Shown here: positions 23,238-34,936 of the stretch, one piece after another | Layout: each line of letters opens with the position of its first letter | Numbering within the stretch: the stretch's first letter is position 1 | Assembly: GCF_030272615.1 (NCBI RefSeq) | Contig: NC_081408.1 | Span: 335,576,793-335,640,792, forward strand | Direction of reading: 5' to 3' | DNA length: 64,000 nt | From: Cryptomeria japonica | Lineage: Eukaryota > Streptophyta > Pinopsida > Cupressales > Cupressaceae | Notes under the pieces: generated by a model | What the model was told of the DNA's origin: nothing | Databases searched by the model: none | The model's input: the letters and a program-made list of their open reading frames with translations, nothing else | Position numbers and translations under genes: made by a program

Positions 23238-26200
23238 ATGCTTGTTAAGACAAGGTCAAAATCTAAAAAGATGGGCGAACCAACGTATCAACCCATGGAC
23301 AACATAGCAAATTCGCAGTTTCAAACTAGTCAAACAGTGCAAGTTGAAGGTTCATCAAACACGTCATTACCACCATATGGAATGGTTCAACTTGGACCAC
23401 CTCCATTATATGAACCAGTATTTGTACCAATGAAACCAGGACATGGGAGTGTTCCACCAACACCAAAAGGAAATGCACCTTTCAATTGGAATCAACCAAA
23501 CCTGCAACATGACATTCAAACTCAAACATTACATGAGGAACAAACTCTTTCACAAGGATTTGGTTTAGACCAAGGTATTCAACAAGAAACAAATCCAAAT
23601 GTCCAACCAGATTCTTCATCAGATTCTGATGCTTCTGATGATGTTGACATGTTCCTTCAAGATCCGAAGTTGACAAAAAAGATGGATAAATTCTTGAACA
23701 AGGTCTTTAAGATGTTCCCACAAAAGTATCTTAACATGATGAGTAATGTGGCTTCCTCAAATGAGCAAATTAATGTGCAAACGCAACAAGGTAGTGAGCT
23801 GTTAAGTTTCTCTTCACATCCAAATGAAGAAAATGTGCAACAGGAGCTTCAACCTACCTTGATGAGTAAACGTGCTTCAAAGGCGTTGACAGTGACTATT
23901 CCTCAAAAGTCACCATTTGAGACAATAAATAATCCATTATTCAATACAACGCCTGTAATACAAGATCAAATAAAGACCACGCAAATATTGACAATGGTTC
24001 CTCAACAAGAAGTGGTTCCTCACATGCATAAAGTTGGATCAAAATCCAAGATGCAAGAAAGTTTCACGACTAGAATGCCAGATCTCACCAATGTCCAAAA
24101 TAATTCCACAATGCAACTAAGTTCTTATGTCCCATTAAGCTCAATATATTTGCCAAACACTATTGTGACAGATCCTTCGATAATGGTGACACAAAGAGCT
24201 ATGGATAGTGGTTTGCACCAACAACAAATGTTGCAACAATTGAGTAATACACAAACGGTACAATCGAATGTGCAAACAAACAATGCACAACAACAACCAT
24301 ATCGCATTCGACAACAAATTGCAGCACCTTCTGCTTCATTACAAGTTAATGCAAACTTGTAACCACCACAATGGATTGGACAAATAACACAGCAAGTTAA
24401 TGCAAGTGTCATACCCCATCTTAAGGAGAAACAACAAAAACCCCCTAAACAAAGTTTTTTGCAAATGATGGGATTTACACCGCGATGACAACAATTGGCA
24501 CAAGGTCAGCAAATTTTGATTCGGCGGCATCAACAGCATGTGCCTCAATGTGTGCCAAGACAAACAAGTTATCATGCTCCACAACTGCAATTGGCACCTG
24601 TGCAATAACAACAACATCCTCAATTGCAATATCAAGGCATGGCACAACCACAACAATAAGAGGTGTACCAAGAACATTATATGCCAGAGACACCAAAGAT
24701 GGCAATTTCAGAGTATCAACAACCGATCGGAAACACGATGTATCGGCAAAGAGTACCTACCAAGATTATTAATGATGAACCTCCAAAATCTGATACAATT
24801 ACACAACAACTTGAGAAATTGCAATGACAAGTTGACGCATTGGAAACTAAAGGAATAGAGAAGCTATATACAGATCAAGATTTATGTCCTAATCCATTTG
24901 ATAAGAGTTTATACATGCCTCCATTCCCTAAGCATTTTGAGGCACCAAATTTTGAGAAATATAAAGGGAATGGCAATCCAAAAGATCACATTCGAGAATT
25001 TTTCATGGCATGTACTTAAGTGAGCTATGAAGAAACATATTTAATGCGCTTATTTGCACGAAGTCTCATGGGACAAGCCACAGATTGGTATTCATATTTG
25101 CCAGGAAATATAAAGACTTGGTCGAAACTGGCTCAAAAGTTTATATCTCATTTTGCATTCAACATTGATAGTGATGTGACTATGTCAGATTTATGTAACA
25201 CCAAGCAAAAGCAAGGCAAACCATTAGTGACTTTCTTGCAACGATGGTGAAGCTTGTATAGTCGTTCTTCCCTAGATATACCTGAAGAACAACAAGTGAA
25301 TCTGTTTATCCAAAATTTGGTCCCAGAAATGATGTATGAGCTCAAATTGAAAAGTCCTAGTACTATTGAGAAGCTCATTAAGAGAGGGATGAACATTGAA
25401 ACTACTCTTGTAGCTAAGGGAATTATTAAGCTCAATAGAGACAGTGACAACACAAATAATTCAGGGGATCGAAATAGATTTTGGTATAAAAACAAGAATG
25501 TCACTAATGATGGTGTTGTTGATGCAAGAGTGGTGAATGCAAATCAACCCCCATTCACAATCAAGAAATTGAGTGTTCCTAATATGTCAACTATGGAACA
25601 AAATCAAATGCCAATGAGCAATGTTACTCAACAGCCACAACACCAACAACATGCTCAACAATATAATCAACAACAAGGTCAGCAACAAAGCCAACAACGC
25701 AAACCTTTCCAATCAAGAGATGGACCTCCTCGATAGTTTACGCCATTGGGAGAACCTATTGAATTAGTAATGAAACAATTGATACAAGCAAAATTTATCA
25801 AGCTACCAAATATCAAGGCAGAACCAGCGGTAAAGCCGCATTGGTGGAATGATAATGCATATTGTGAGTACCATCGATCAAAAGGGCATAAAACTGCATC
25901 ATGTTTTCAATTGAAACATATGATTCAAGACTTGTTAGAACAAGGAGTAATTGAGATAGATCCACCCAACATGACCTCTAACACTGATCATACAATTTTC
26001 AAAACTCCTTTGCTTGATCATGACAAGGGTAAAGCATCCTCTTCAAACTCTACCCAAACAGCAAATTATACAAACACTGGTTATAACAATGTCATTAATT
26101 GTTTTCGAGTGTCAGATGAGTATGTTGCTACTCTAAGAATAAAGGAAAAAGTTCCTTCTTGCGTGGTCACCACTCGTCGATCCAAAATAGTCCTGAAAGG

Positions 26201-26342
26201 AGCTCCCGCGGCTCCTCCCAAGCCAACTCCTGCAAGTCAGTATAACCTCTTGGATCATCTAGGAAAGACACCTGCACAAATATCCATCCTTGAGTTGTTG
26301 AAAATGTCCCCCATGCATCGTGCAGTCCTAGATAAAGCTTGA
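23238..26342 (+). pseudogene. TatE gag
   Basis: One frame throughout. The N-terminal third (from ATG at 23238, MLVKTRSKSKKMGEP) is low-complexity and rich in Gln, Asn, Pro and Ser. The capsid domain (Retrotrans_gag) is at about 24930-25330, with HFEAPNFEKYKGNGNPKDHI, FARSLMGQATDWYSYLP and WSKLAQKFISHF. A Gln-rich stretch follows at 25620-25730, then a CX2HX4HX4C zinc knuckle (CEYHRSKGHKTASC, 25863-25904). Stops at 24360, 24486, 24606, 24657, 24825, 25017, 25248, 25734 and 26340 all sit where a C-to-T change in CAA, CAG or CGA would create them. The protein would form the particle and bind the RNA. This copy cannot make it whole. Confidence 0.85.
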
Positions 26343-27110
26343 ATTGAGTCCACTGTCCCGACAGACATTGATGTTGACCAGTTTCAAGCCCGAATCGGAC
26401 ATTTAGCTGTTTCCCAATATGTTGCATTTTTCGATAATGATATCTCACCCGATAAGCTTCCTCATAATGATCCTTTACACCTTGAAGTCTTTGTCCATAA
26501 TTGTAAAATCTGATGAGTCTTGATAGATGGCGGAGCGGGTCTTAATATTTGTACCTTGAGAGTGGTTATTGGCCTTGGTTATACAGAAAATGACATTGAT
26601 GCTTCTAGAAGAATAACCATCAAAGCATATGATGATGTTGAGCGTCCATCTAAAGGGATAATTACATTGCCTATCAGAGTTGGTCCAGTGATAGAAAACA
26701 CTTTCTTGCAAGTCTTAGACCTTGATCTCCCTTACAATATGATTCTTGGTCATCCATGGATCCATGCGATGAAAGCAGTTCCATCCACCTATCATCAATG
26801 TTTAAAATATCCCTACAATGGAACTGAGATAACAATTCCAAGAGATCCTAATCCATTTCAATTTTGTGCTGCCCTAAAGGATTCTCCGCAACAGCAAGTC
26901 CCAGTCAATAGAGAAGCCAAATCAAATAGCTATGTAGATCCTAATGAATTATTAGATGCTGTCAAAGGAAAATTGAAGATACAGGACCAAGGATGTGGAC
27001 AGTATTCAATGGATCAAACGTTCCTCATTGGGAATCTACCAATATCTCCAAAATCATATGGCAAACCAAGTTTGTTGCAAAAGGAACCTAAAGTGGTTAT
27101 TCAATATTAG
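26343..27110 (+). pseudogene. TatE aspartic protease
   Basis: Same frame as gag. The active-site motif is VLIDGGAGLNIC at about 26517-26552, in place of the more usual D-S/N-G, and the flap and C-terminal motifs DLDLPYNMILGHPWIHAMKAVPSTYHQ follow. Two adjacent TGA codons (26511, 26514) stand just before the active site, both expected from CGA. A stop follows at 27108. The enzyme would cut the Gag-Pol polyprotein. Confidence 0.8.
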
Positions 27111-28316
27111 CCTCCCACTACATTTACAACATGGGGTGAACTTGACAAAGAAACTTTAGATGATGATGTCATAGACTGGCTTTATAAGGATCCAACCGAG
27201 ACCCCACCTATCAAGTTGCTAGTGGAATGGTATGACAAAGGATTTACTATGCTGTAGAAGAAAGGATATGATGGTTGCAGTGGCTTAGGCCCAGACAAGA
27301 AGGGAAGGCTAAAACCTATTATACCCAGGATACGACCTCCAACTTTAGGGTTAGGTTTTGTACCATTGCGAATTGGACCCTCATCTACCAAAATGACCAC
27401 GTGTGGAAAAGGGCGTAACTCTGATGATGAAATAACACCTGAGGATACCCGACCCAAAACTGATTCCAATGAATGGGAGTGGCATTCTTTTTCTTCTAGC
27501 TCCTATGCCCTTGACAATATTTTCCTCGATCTTGATAATTTGCCTATGGAAGACAAACATGAAATAACTTCTCTTCCTAAAACATGTCCTCATGCTTGGA
27601 TAGAGTCATTTTGGGACCCAAGCTCCAAATCGACTTCCAGTAGCTCAGACAGTGATACTACGGATGTTTACATCTTTACCCTCTCAATCCTCTCCATCCT
27701 TAAAATCGATGATGACATGCCCCTCATCTATCCCCAGCTTATCCAACATGACCAACAAGAACCACTCACATTGGATTGTTTTCAAAATGACGAAGCGATT
27801 GCAGAATTCCTTGGACTACAGGAAGGCATACCACAAGGTGATCATAAGGTAGGATTTACTATTGACTTGGATTCCATGGCATATTTTGGGGAGTCAACTC
27901 CCTCTTCTAGTCATCAAAATGAAAAAAGAAAAGAAAAAGGAAAAAATCAAAAGAATAGGTCTTTGAGTGAAAACCGTAAGGCACTCTCTGATCATACAAA
28001 AGTAAAAATAAAAGACGTACCTATGGGTGAAAACCTCTCTGAGGCACCCAAAGGTGGAAGAGTGGACATACCCCTATCAAGTCAGGACAAATCAACATTG
28101 CTTGTGGAAATGACCGAGGAAATCAATTTGGGTACACCTGACAACCCTAAGGTCATTCATTTTGCTGCTTCTCTATCAAAACAGGAAAAGATAGATTTTG
28201 TCAATTTCTTTCTTGAGAAGAAGATCAACTTTGTGTGGTCCTATGTAGATATGCCTGGCCTCGATCCAGAATTAGTCCTTCATCACTTGCCATTGAAAGC
28301 AGATGCCAAAACTTAG
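27111..28316 (+). pseudogene. TatE protease-RT linker with G-patch-like segment
   Basis: The frame continues from the protease. Around 27237-27320 it reads DKGFTML, a stop (27255, CAG-to-TAG type), then KKGYDGCSGLGPDKKGRLKPI. This matches a G-patch, a Gly-rich RNA-binding motif known downstream of the protease in some plant Tat elements. A Ser- and Asp-rich linker follows, then LSKQEKIDFVNFF and the INFVWSYVDMPGLDPEL motif that opens Tat RT regions. A small deletion near 28300 shifts the frame at the RT entry. Confidence 0.7.
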
Positions 28317-29595
28317 AAAGATGCATCCCCAAGTAGCTCTTTTGGTCAAAGTGGAACTGAAAAAATTACTGGATGTGGGCTTTATCAGATCCATTGATTA
28401 TGAAAACTGGATTTCAAATTTAGTACCAGTTAGCAAGGTAACTGGGGGCATCAGAATCTTTATAGATTTTAGGGATCTCAATAAAGCATGCCCTAAAGAT
28501 GATTTTCCATTGCCCAACATAGACATCATAGTCGACATGATTGCTGGATATGAGATGCTCTCATTGATGGATGGTTTCTCCGGCTATAACCAAATTCACA
28601 TTGCTCCTGAAGATCAACATAAGACAGCATTCACTTGTGCTTGGGGTACCTATTGCTGGAATGTGATGCCCTTTGGTCGTAAAAATGTAGGTGCAACATA
28701 TCAAAGAGCAATGATGACAATTTTTCATGATTTCATGCATACTTTGATGGAGGACTATGTTGATGACTTGTTATGAAAATCTGTCACAAGAGATAGTCAT
28801 TTAGCAATCCTGGGCCCAATCTTTGACCGAATGGCGACCTACAAGCTTAGACTTAATCCAAAGAAGTGTGTCTTTGGTGTCACAGCTGGAAAATTATTAG
28901 GATACATTGTTTCTCACTGAGGCATCAAAGTCGACCCGGCCAAGGTTAAAGCAATAATAGATATGCCTCCCCCTTCCAATCTCCAGCAATTAAGAAGTCT
29001 GCAAGGAAAGCTCTAGTCAATCTGGTGTTTTACAGCTCAATTGGTAGACAAGTGTCATCCATTCTAGCATTTATTGCATAAAGGAGTTGCTTTTAAATGG
29101 ACCGAGAAATGTCAATCAGCCTTTCAAGCTCTCGAGGACTATTTGTTGTCGCCACCTATCCTAATGCCTCCTATAGAAGGAAAGCCATTTATATTGTATA
29201 TTTCTGCATCCAAAACGACACTAGGAGTTCTCTTGGCTCAACAAAATGAGAACAACAAAGAGCGAGCTGTTTATTATATTAGCCAGACACTTGTAGGCTA
29301 TGAGCTGAACTATTCAACTATTGAACGGGCATGCTTAGCAGTGGTATTTGCAACACAAAAAATCTGACACTATATGCTAAATCACCAAACATTGCTAGTT
29401 GCAAAAATTGATCCCTTAAAATATTTGCTTAGTAGAGCAGCTTTGACGGGTCGCTTGGTGAAGTGGGTGATGATCCTCAGTGAATTTGATATTGAGTATA
29501 TGGAGCGAAAGGCAATAAAAGGACAAGTCATAGCTGATCAACTTGCAGAGGCTCCTATTTATGATGATCATCCCATATTAACAGATTTTCCAGAT
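28303..29595 (+). pseudogene. TatE reverse transcriptase and degenerate RNase H
   Basis: RT motifs are KLLDVGFIRSIDYENWISNLVPV, FIDFRDLNKACPKDDFPLPNID, MDGFSGYNQIHIAPEDQHKTAF and YVDDLL at about 28759-28773. The thumb and connection follow, with LRLNPKKCVFGVTAGKLLGYIVS, then the canonical RNase H as LYISASKTTLGVLLAQ ... YSTIERACLAVVFA. The usual first catalytic Asp of this RNase H (TDAS) is absent (ISAS), so only a structural role is likely. Stops at 28774, 28918, 29014, 29065 and 29365 interrupt a single frame. Most are C-to-T type, and nearby Arg-to-Trp and Arg-to-Cys changes point the same way. Confidence 0.9.
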
Positions 29596-30045
29596 GAATC
29601 TGTCTTTGCTCTTACATCTTCTAATGAATGGAAGTTATATTTTGATGGGTTCCATACCAAGTTTGGGTCCGGAGCGGGCATATTGTTTGTCACCCCTCAA
29701 GGTGATGCTATTCCCAAGTCCTACAGAATAACTTTCCATTGTACCAATAACATTACAGAATATGAAGCATTGGTCACAAGACTCCGAGTAGCGGTCCACT
29801 GGAACATCACACATTTACAAGTCTATGGAGATTCTTAGTTAGTCATCCGACAAGTCAATGATGACTACGAAACAAAAGATGAAAAGCTTATTCCTTATAA
29901 GCACATGGTAGATTTCTTCAAGACAAAATTCACAGCTATTCATTTCAGTCAAGTTTGAAGAATGCAAAACAAGTCGGCAGATGCGATGGCTACAATCGCT
30001 TCCATGTTGAATATGCCCCATAATATGGACAAGTGTGAATTTTTG
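29596..30045 (+). pseudogene. TatE archaeal-type RNase H (aRNH)
   Basis: Lies between the degenerate RNase H and integrase, the usual place in Tat elements. WKLYFDGFHTKFGSGAGILF carries the first Asp, TNNITEYEALVTRL the Glu and LQVYGDS the second Asp. It continues with LVIRQVNDDYETKDEKL and the KSADAMATIASM tail, which holds another Asp. Stops at 29836 and 29956 fit CAG-to-TAG and CGA-to-TGA. The D-E-D-D residues remain visible, unlike in the upstream RNase H. Confidence 0.85.
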
Positions 30046-31382
30046 GTCGAACAATTGCTTGTCCCTTCTTTTGACATTCTGACAGTAGATGTGATGTGCG
30101 TTCTTGTTGGTCCTAACTCCCTGTGGTACAATGATATATATCAATATTTAAAATCCCAAACCTTACCACCTAATCTTTTCGCTAATCAACGTCGAGCCTT
30201 TATCTGACAAATGGCCAAATATGTCATCATTGCCGACACCCTTTACCGCCATTCCTTTGACCATACCCTCCTCAGGTGTTTGGATTCTAACAAAGCACAA
30301 ACAGCTTTACATGAGGTTCACGATGGTATATGCGGGGGCCATTTCAATGGTCTAAGCTTAGCCAAAAAGTTGATTTGTGTTGGGTATTATTGGCCCACTC
30401 TGGAAAAGATGTTCACGATTTTGTTAAGAAGTGCTACAAGTGCCAGATCCATGGAAATTATATTCATGCACTAGCCCAAGATCTACATTCTGTCATATCT
30501 CCATGGCCCTTTTCTCAGTGGGGATTGGATCTTATTGGCAAGATTCACCCGACATCTGCAAATGGACACAAGTTCATCATTACAGCCATGGAGTATTTTA
30601 CAAAATGGATCGAGGCTATCCCCATGACCTATATCACTGGTGTCCAAATTTCAAAATTCTTGCTAAATTATATCATATGCAGATATGGGGTACCCCTTGC
30701 CATAGTCACAAATAATGGTCGACCCTTCAAGAATAAGGATGTCAAAGAACTCTGTGAAAAGTTTCATATTCAACACCGTTTCTCCAGTCCATACTATCCA
30801 CGGGGTAATGATCAAGCTGAAGCATCAAATAAAACCATTATCAAGATCCTAAAAAAGGTTGTCAATGATGCTGGTCGAGATTGGCATGTACAATTGAATC
30901 CAACAATATGGGCCTATCGCACTTCTATCCGCACACCTACTGGTACAACACCTTATTCCTTGGTGTATGGTGTGGAAGCCATTTTACCTTTGGAAGTGGA
31001 GATTCCCTCCTTGCGTGTTTCCTTGTAACATCTGATTGATGATGAGACACACAGAGTCTCCTGGCTACATCAACTTGAAATGTTAGATGAGAAACATCAG
31101 ACAGCCCTGACACATTTGCAAGCATATTAAAACCGTCTTCGTCACTCTTATAATAAGAAGGTCAAAGGGTGACACTTCGAAGTGGGAGACCTAGTTTTAA
31201 AGGCAAATCCCAAGAGTGCATAGTCTACTGACATCATCAAGGGCAAGTTTGAACCTAATTGGGTTGGGCCTTTCATAGTGATTGCAGCCTATGGCTCGGG
31301 GGCATATCAGCTTGCTACTCCAGAAGGTGAACCTCTGTCTGATCCTATCAATAGCATGCATCTTCGCAAGTACTGGGCATAG
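30046..31382 (+). pseudogene. TatE integrase
   Basis: The zinc-binding domain is LHEVHDGICGGHFNG ... YYWPTLEK, then a one-base frameshift at about 30403-30410, then KKCYKCQIHG. The rve core has WGLDLIGKIHPTS (first Asp), VTNNGRPFKNKDVKEL, where the second catalytic Asp appears as Asn, and GNDQAEASNKTI (Glu). The C-terminus includes YNKKVKG, FEVGDLVLKANP, the GKFEPNWVGPFIVI region and SMHLRKYW, ending at 31380-31382. Stops at 30205, 31026, 31128, 31170 and 31221 are of the C-to-T type. It would insert the cDNA, and is inactive here. Confidence 0.9.
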
Positions 31383-33118
31383 TTTTCTATCAGCACTTCT
31401 TCAAGTATGACCCTGAAAATTTTTTTTAAAAAAATGAAAAAATAAAAAAAATACAAAAAAATGAAAAAATCAAGAAAAAGAGCAAAAAAAAAAAAGAGTA
31501 AAGAAAAATGATTCACCCTCTAGTGAAAACCTGGCAAACAGGCGCTTTGGGCAAGTACCATGGTGAAAACCTGACAATTAGGCACCATGAGTAATTAGAT
31601 CATCACTCCGTCATCTGTCATGACTTCTAGCTATGTTTTCTCTCGGCCGGTCTATCATGTCTATCGTTGTCTTGACCCAATGTTCTATTTCAGGCCTGTT
31701 ATTGGTCAACATCATTGTCTTGCATACTCTAGTTTCTTGTACATAGGTTTTGGTCCCAGTCTGTATATGTTTTCCAAATGTGCATTAGATGTGTATTACC
31801 CTTGTCATGATCAATCACCGAAACTTTAAAATTGAAAAATGTCTTGAAATAATTCATAAAAATTGAAAAATGTCTTGAAAAAATCATAAAAATCATAAAA
31901 TGTCTTGAAAAAATCCCTAAAAATCATAAAATGTCCTGAAAAAATCATAAAAATCATAAAATGTCCTGAACAAATCCCTAAAAATCAAATAAAGTCTTGA
32001 AAAAAATGAACACCAAAAATTGTAAAAACTTGAAAAAGCAAAACAAAAATAAAAATAAATCCCCTTTGTACATAGACAAATCGCTGAGCATACATCCAAT
32101 GACTCTCAATCACAACATTGCGCTTTACTAAAATCACGCATTAATAGATGAACTTTTCAATCAAACTAGGCATTCAAACTGATCTAAACTGTCATATCAA
32201 TCGAATATCGGCATCAAAATCATTTGTCCTTGTCATTACTATCATGGGTCTTATACAGGGTGTGGTATACTCGAAACTAGACTGTGTCCTGTCTTAGACG
32301 GGGTACCACGTGTCCTGAAACTAGACAGCATGATCATCTTATCAGCACTTTCAACTTTTGACAATGAAGATCAAGATGTCTATTTGGCTTGCTGAAATTA
32401 GCGTTTCTTATCTTTTTATTGATTTATCTTTGGCTTCGATCATGTTCCTATGTTGCTCGATGATGTCACTGAGTGATTTAGAGTGACCAGGATGGCTCAT
32501 GGTCCCTTTTTTTTTTTGATTGTGATTGTTGTTTGTCTATGATGTGTCTGTCTTTTGCAAAAAGGGTTGCATTTCAGCTCTGGCCTTCAATGCCATGATG
32601 CTACGCATCCATTTTGCAACATAAAAATAAAGGTTCTCACCTAGAAAGTGCATTACTGAAAGCAAGTTTTTCTTCGTCTCTAATTGTCCTCTGTCTCATT
32701 TCTTCTTACTAACACTTCTTCCATCAGTTCGGATAGTTAGTTTGGTCTAGTGGTCCAATCTCCACACATATGCTGCATCCTGCATTCATTAGTTAGTACA
32801 TTTGCATTTATATCAAACATCATCTCATGCATTACATCCAGCATTTCATGAATTCCATCTTTTAAATGCATCAAAAATACATAAAAATATATCCATACAT
32901 GTTCATAAACAATGCATAAGTCATCCATACATAGAAAAGTAACTACAAGTCATAACACATTGCATCTCATCATATCGATGCATATCATAACATATGTCAA
33001 AATAATATTGGAGTACAAAATTGGATTGTCTCTCCTAAGTATGGCCCACAGGCTGACTACACAATATCAAGCTACATATGTCATCTGTCTATGTCCTAAG
33101 GAGTATGTGCCTCTCTCA
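31383..33118 (+). other. TatE 3' untranslated region, first part
   Basis: Non-coding. It holds an A-rich stretch (31415-31510) and an imperfect duplication of gtgaaaacctg(g/a)caa..aggc (31525 and 31563). A 31-base tandem array lies at 31830-32010, and a further AT-rich region contains no supported ORF. Such 3' regions are highly variable in Tat/Ogre elements. Confidence 0.6.
31830..32010 (+). repeat. 31-bp tandem repeat in TatE 3' region
   Basis: About five and a half copies of aaaatgtcttgaaaaaatcataaaaatcat, starting near 31835, 31866, 31897, 31928, 31958 and 31988. Copies alternate between 'tcataaaaat' and 'ccctaaaaat' versions, hinting at a two-unit higher-order pattern. Confidence 0.85.
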
Positions 33119-34936
33119 CTAGGTGCTCCCTCTGTCCTCCTCATCTCTGCCATGTCTCATAGATGATGTCCCTCCTGCCCTTGGTCCTGGCTATGGTGGT
33201 CTCATAGGTCCACTCACCCCCATGCTGCTCAGTGACCTCCGAGAGCGTGCCCTACTCTCTGTCCTCGATCGTGCCCGATATGAAGCTGCCCTCTGCTCTA
33301 GTGGAATGACACCCTCGTATAGTGTCCTCTAATGGCGTATCTCCTCTTCGATCTCTACCAGCATCTGTGCCATCTCTCGTGCACTGGCATCTCTAATCGA
33401 CCTAATGAACTCAATGACTCTCTGTTCCTCTCATTGTGCCTGAGCTATTGTTGTATCTTGAGCCATTATGAGTCTGGCTATCTCTGCTCTGAACTGATCC
33501 TACTATCTCTCCAATGTCACAATGTGATCCTGCTGACTCACTATGGTAGCCCTGCACATCTCCATCTCCTCTGTCCTAGCTATCTCTGGCTCTATGGGAA
33601 TATCTTGCAATGTCTCCTGATCAGTTGAGTCTGGCTCATCATCGTCATTCTCACCATCATCTCTATCATCGTCCTCCCCACCATCATCTCCATCCCCATC
33701 ATCTCCATCCTCATCATCCCCCTCATCCTCCTCCTCCTCATCATCTCCCTCCTCCTCTCCTGTGAGTGGAAAGTCCTCTTGTCTCCTCAGTACTGGAATA
33801 TCAGGATCTGTCAATGGCACTGGCCATCATCGTACAAACCATATCTCATACTCCTTTGTCATCCCAGCGTCCACCACATCTGACCTCCAATCCCACTGTC
33901 TCTGCTGTAACTGTGCAAAGTTAGCATATGCTATGTGTGGCTGAATCATACTCCCCCACTGACTCATCTCTTTGTGAGATCAGGCAAAGCATGCAGTCCT
34001 CCTAGATACATCCTACCTCTCTCCAAACTGTCGTCTGACTCTCTCTAGCAGGTACATCTCAATCACTCTCTGGTGATTCACTGGTCACCCAATCAAGTAC
34101 CTCTCCTATCTACAATATGGTAGCTCCTCATGATCATCTGACCATCCAGGGCTATCAAGATATGGCCTCCATGTGAACTCTCTCAGTCTGTCTAGCTCAT
34201 GTCACTAGTACAATATGTATCCAAATGGACCCTGTCTCAGTGCTCCCCCATAGAAATACACATATGGTTGGTGTGGTACTACCTATCTCTCTGTAATCGA
34301 TCGACATATGGCTATGTGCTCAAATGCCCATACCTGTAGCAATGTGACTCCACTGCTCAAAGTCTGCACTCCCTGATATGCTATCTAATGTAGCTGAAAA
34401 TATAGCATAGCAAGCACACATGGTCCCCATGCGTACACTGTACCCTCTATCACCATCCGCTCTAGCACTCTTCCCCATCCAATAGGGAATCCATGTCCTC
34501 ATCTGTGCCTTGCTAGTAGTCATGCTATCACCACATATCGCTGATCATAGTCTATTGCCATGGTCTCCCAGCGGATCTCCCTCTCGATGATATCTAGATC
34601 ATCTACATCACACTCAAATAGCCTGCATAACACATCTCTCCCTATCACTGGGTCATACTCTATCACTTCTCCATGTATCAGAATGCGAAGGATGCACCAT
34701 ACATCCTCTAGTGTCACCGTCGCCTCTCCCGTCGCCAGATGGAATGAGGAGGTCTCTGAATGCCATCGCTCTGCCAATGCGGTAAGCAATCCTATGTTTG
34801 CCCTAATCTCGGGCATGAATGTGATATAATATATCCCAAGTCTTGCTAAGATATCTCTGTCCGTGCTCCTGAGTCGTAGCATGAAACAGTCTGGTCGGTT
34901 CTCCCGCATGATCAATGGATACTGTTGACTCTACAT
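33119..34936 (-). pseudogene. Antisense plant-mobile-domain (PMD) ORF inside TatE
   Basis: Reading the minus strand from a possible ATG at 34934-34936 to a TAG at 33119-33121 gives 606 codons in a single frame, with no indel but about 16 stops. Residues 30-110 read GLLTALAERWHSETSSFHLATGEATVTLEDVW, the hallmark of the aminotransferase-like plant mobile domain. PMD-like text continues with PIGWGRVLERM, YAWGPCVLAMLYFQLH, GVTLLQVWAFEHIAICRSI and LLERVRRQFGER. Then come a Glu/Asp run (about 33660-33770), a charged helix and an Arg/Ser-rich tail. PMD proteins are known from MAIN-type plant genes and from transposons. Here the ORF lies antisense between integrase and 3' LTR. Role in the element unknown. 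Confidence 0.8.

Noticed and set aside
30431-30715. 94-residue ORF in the TatE integrase
   Set aside because: Alternative frame over the true integrase core (30330-31028).
33332-33628. Plus-strand ORFs at 33123-33628 and 34560-34829
   Set aside because: They are antisense shadows of the PMD frame on the minus strand.
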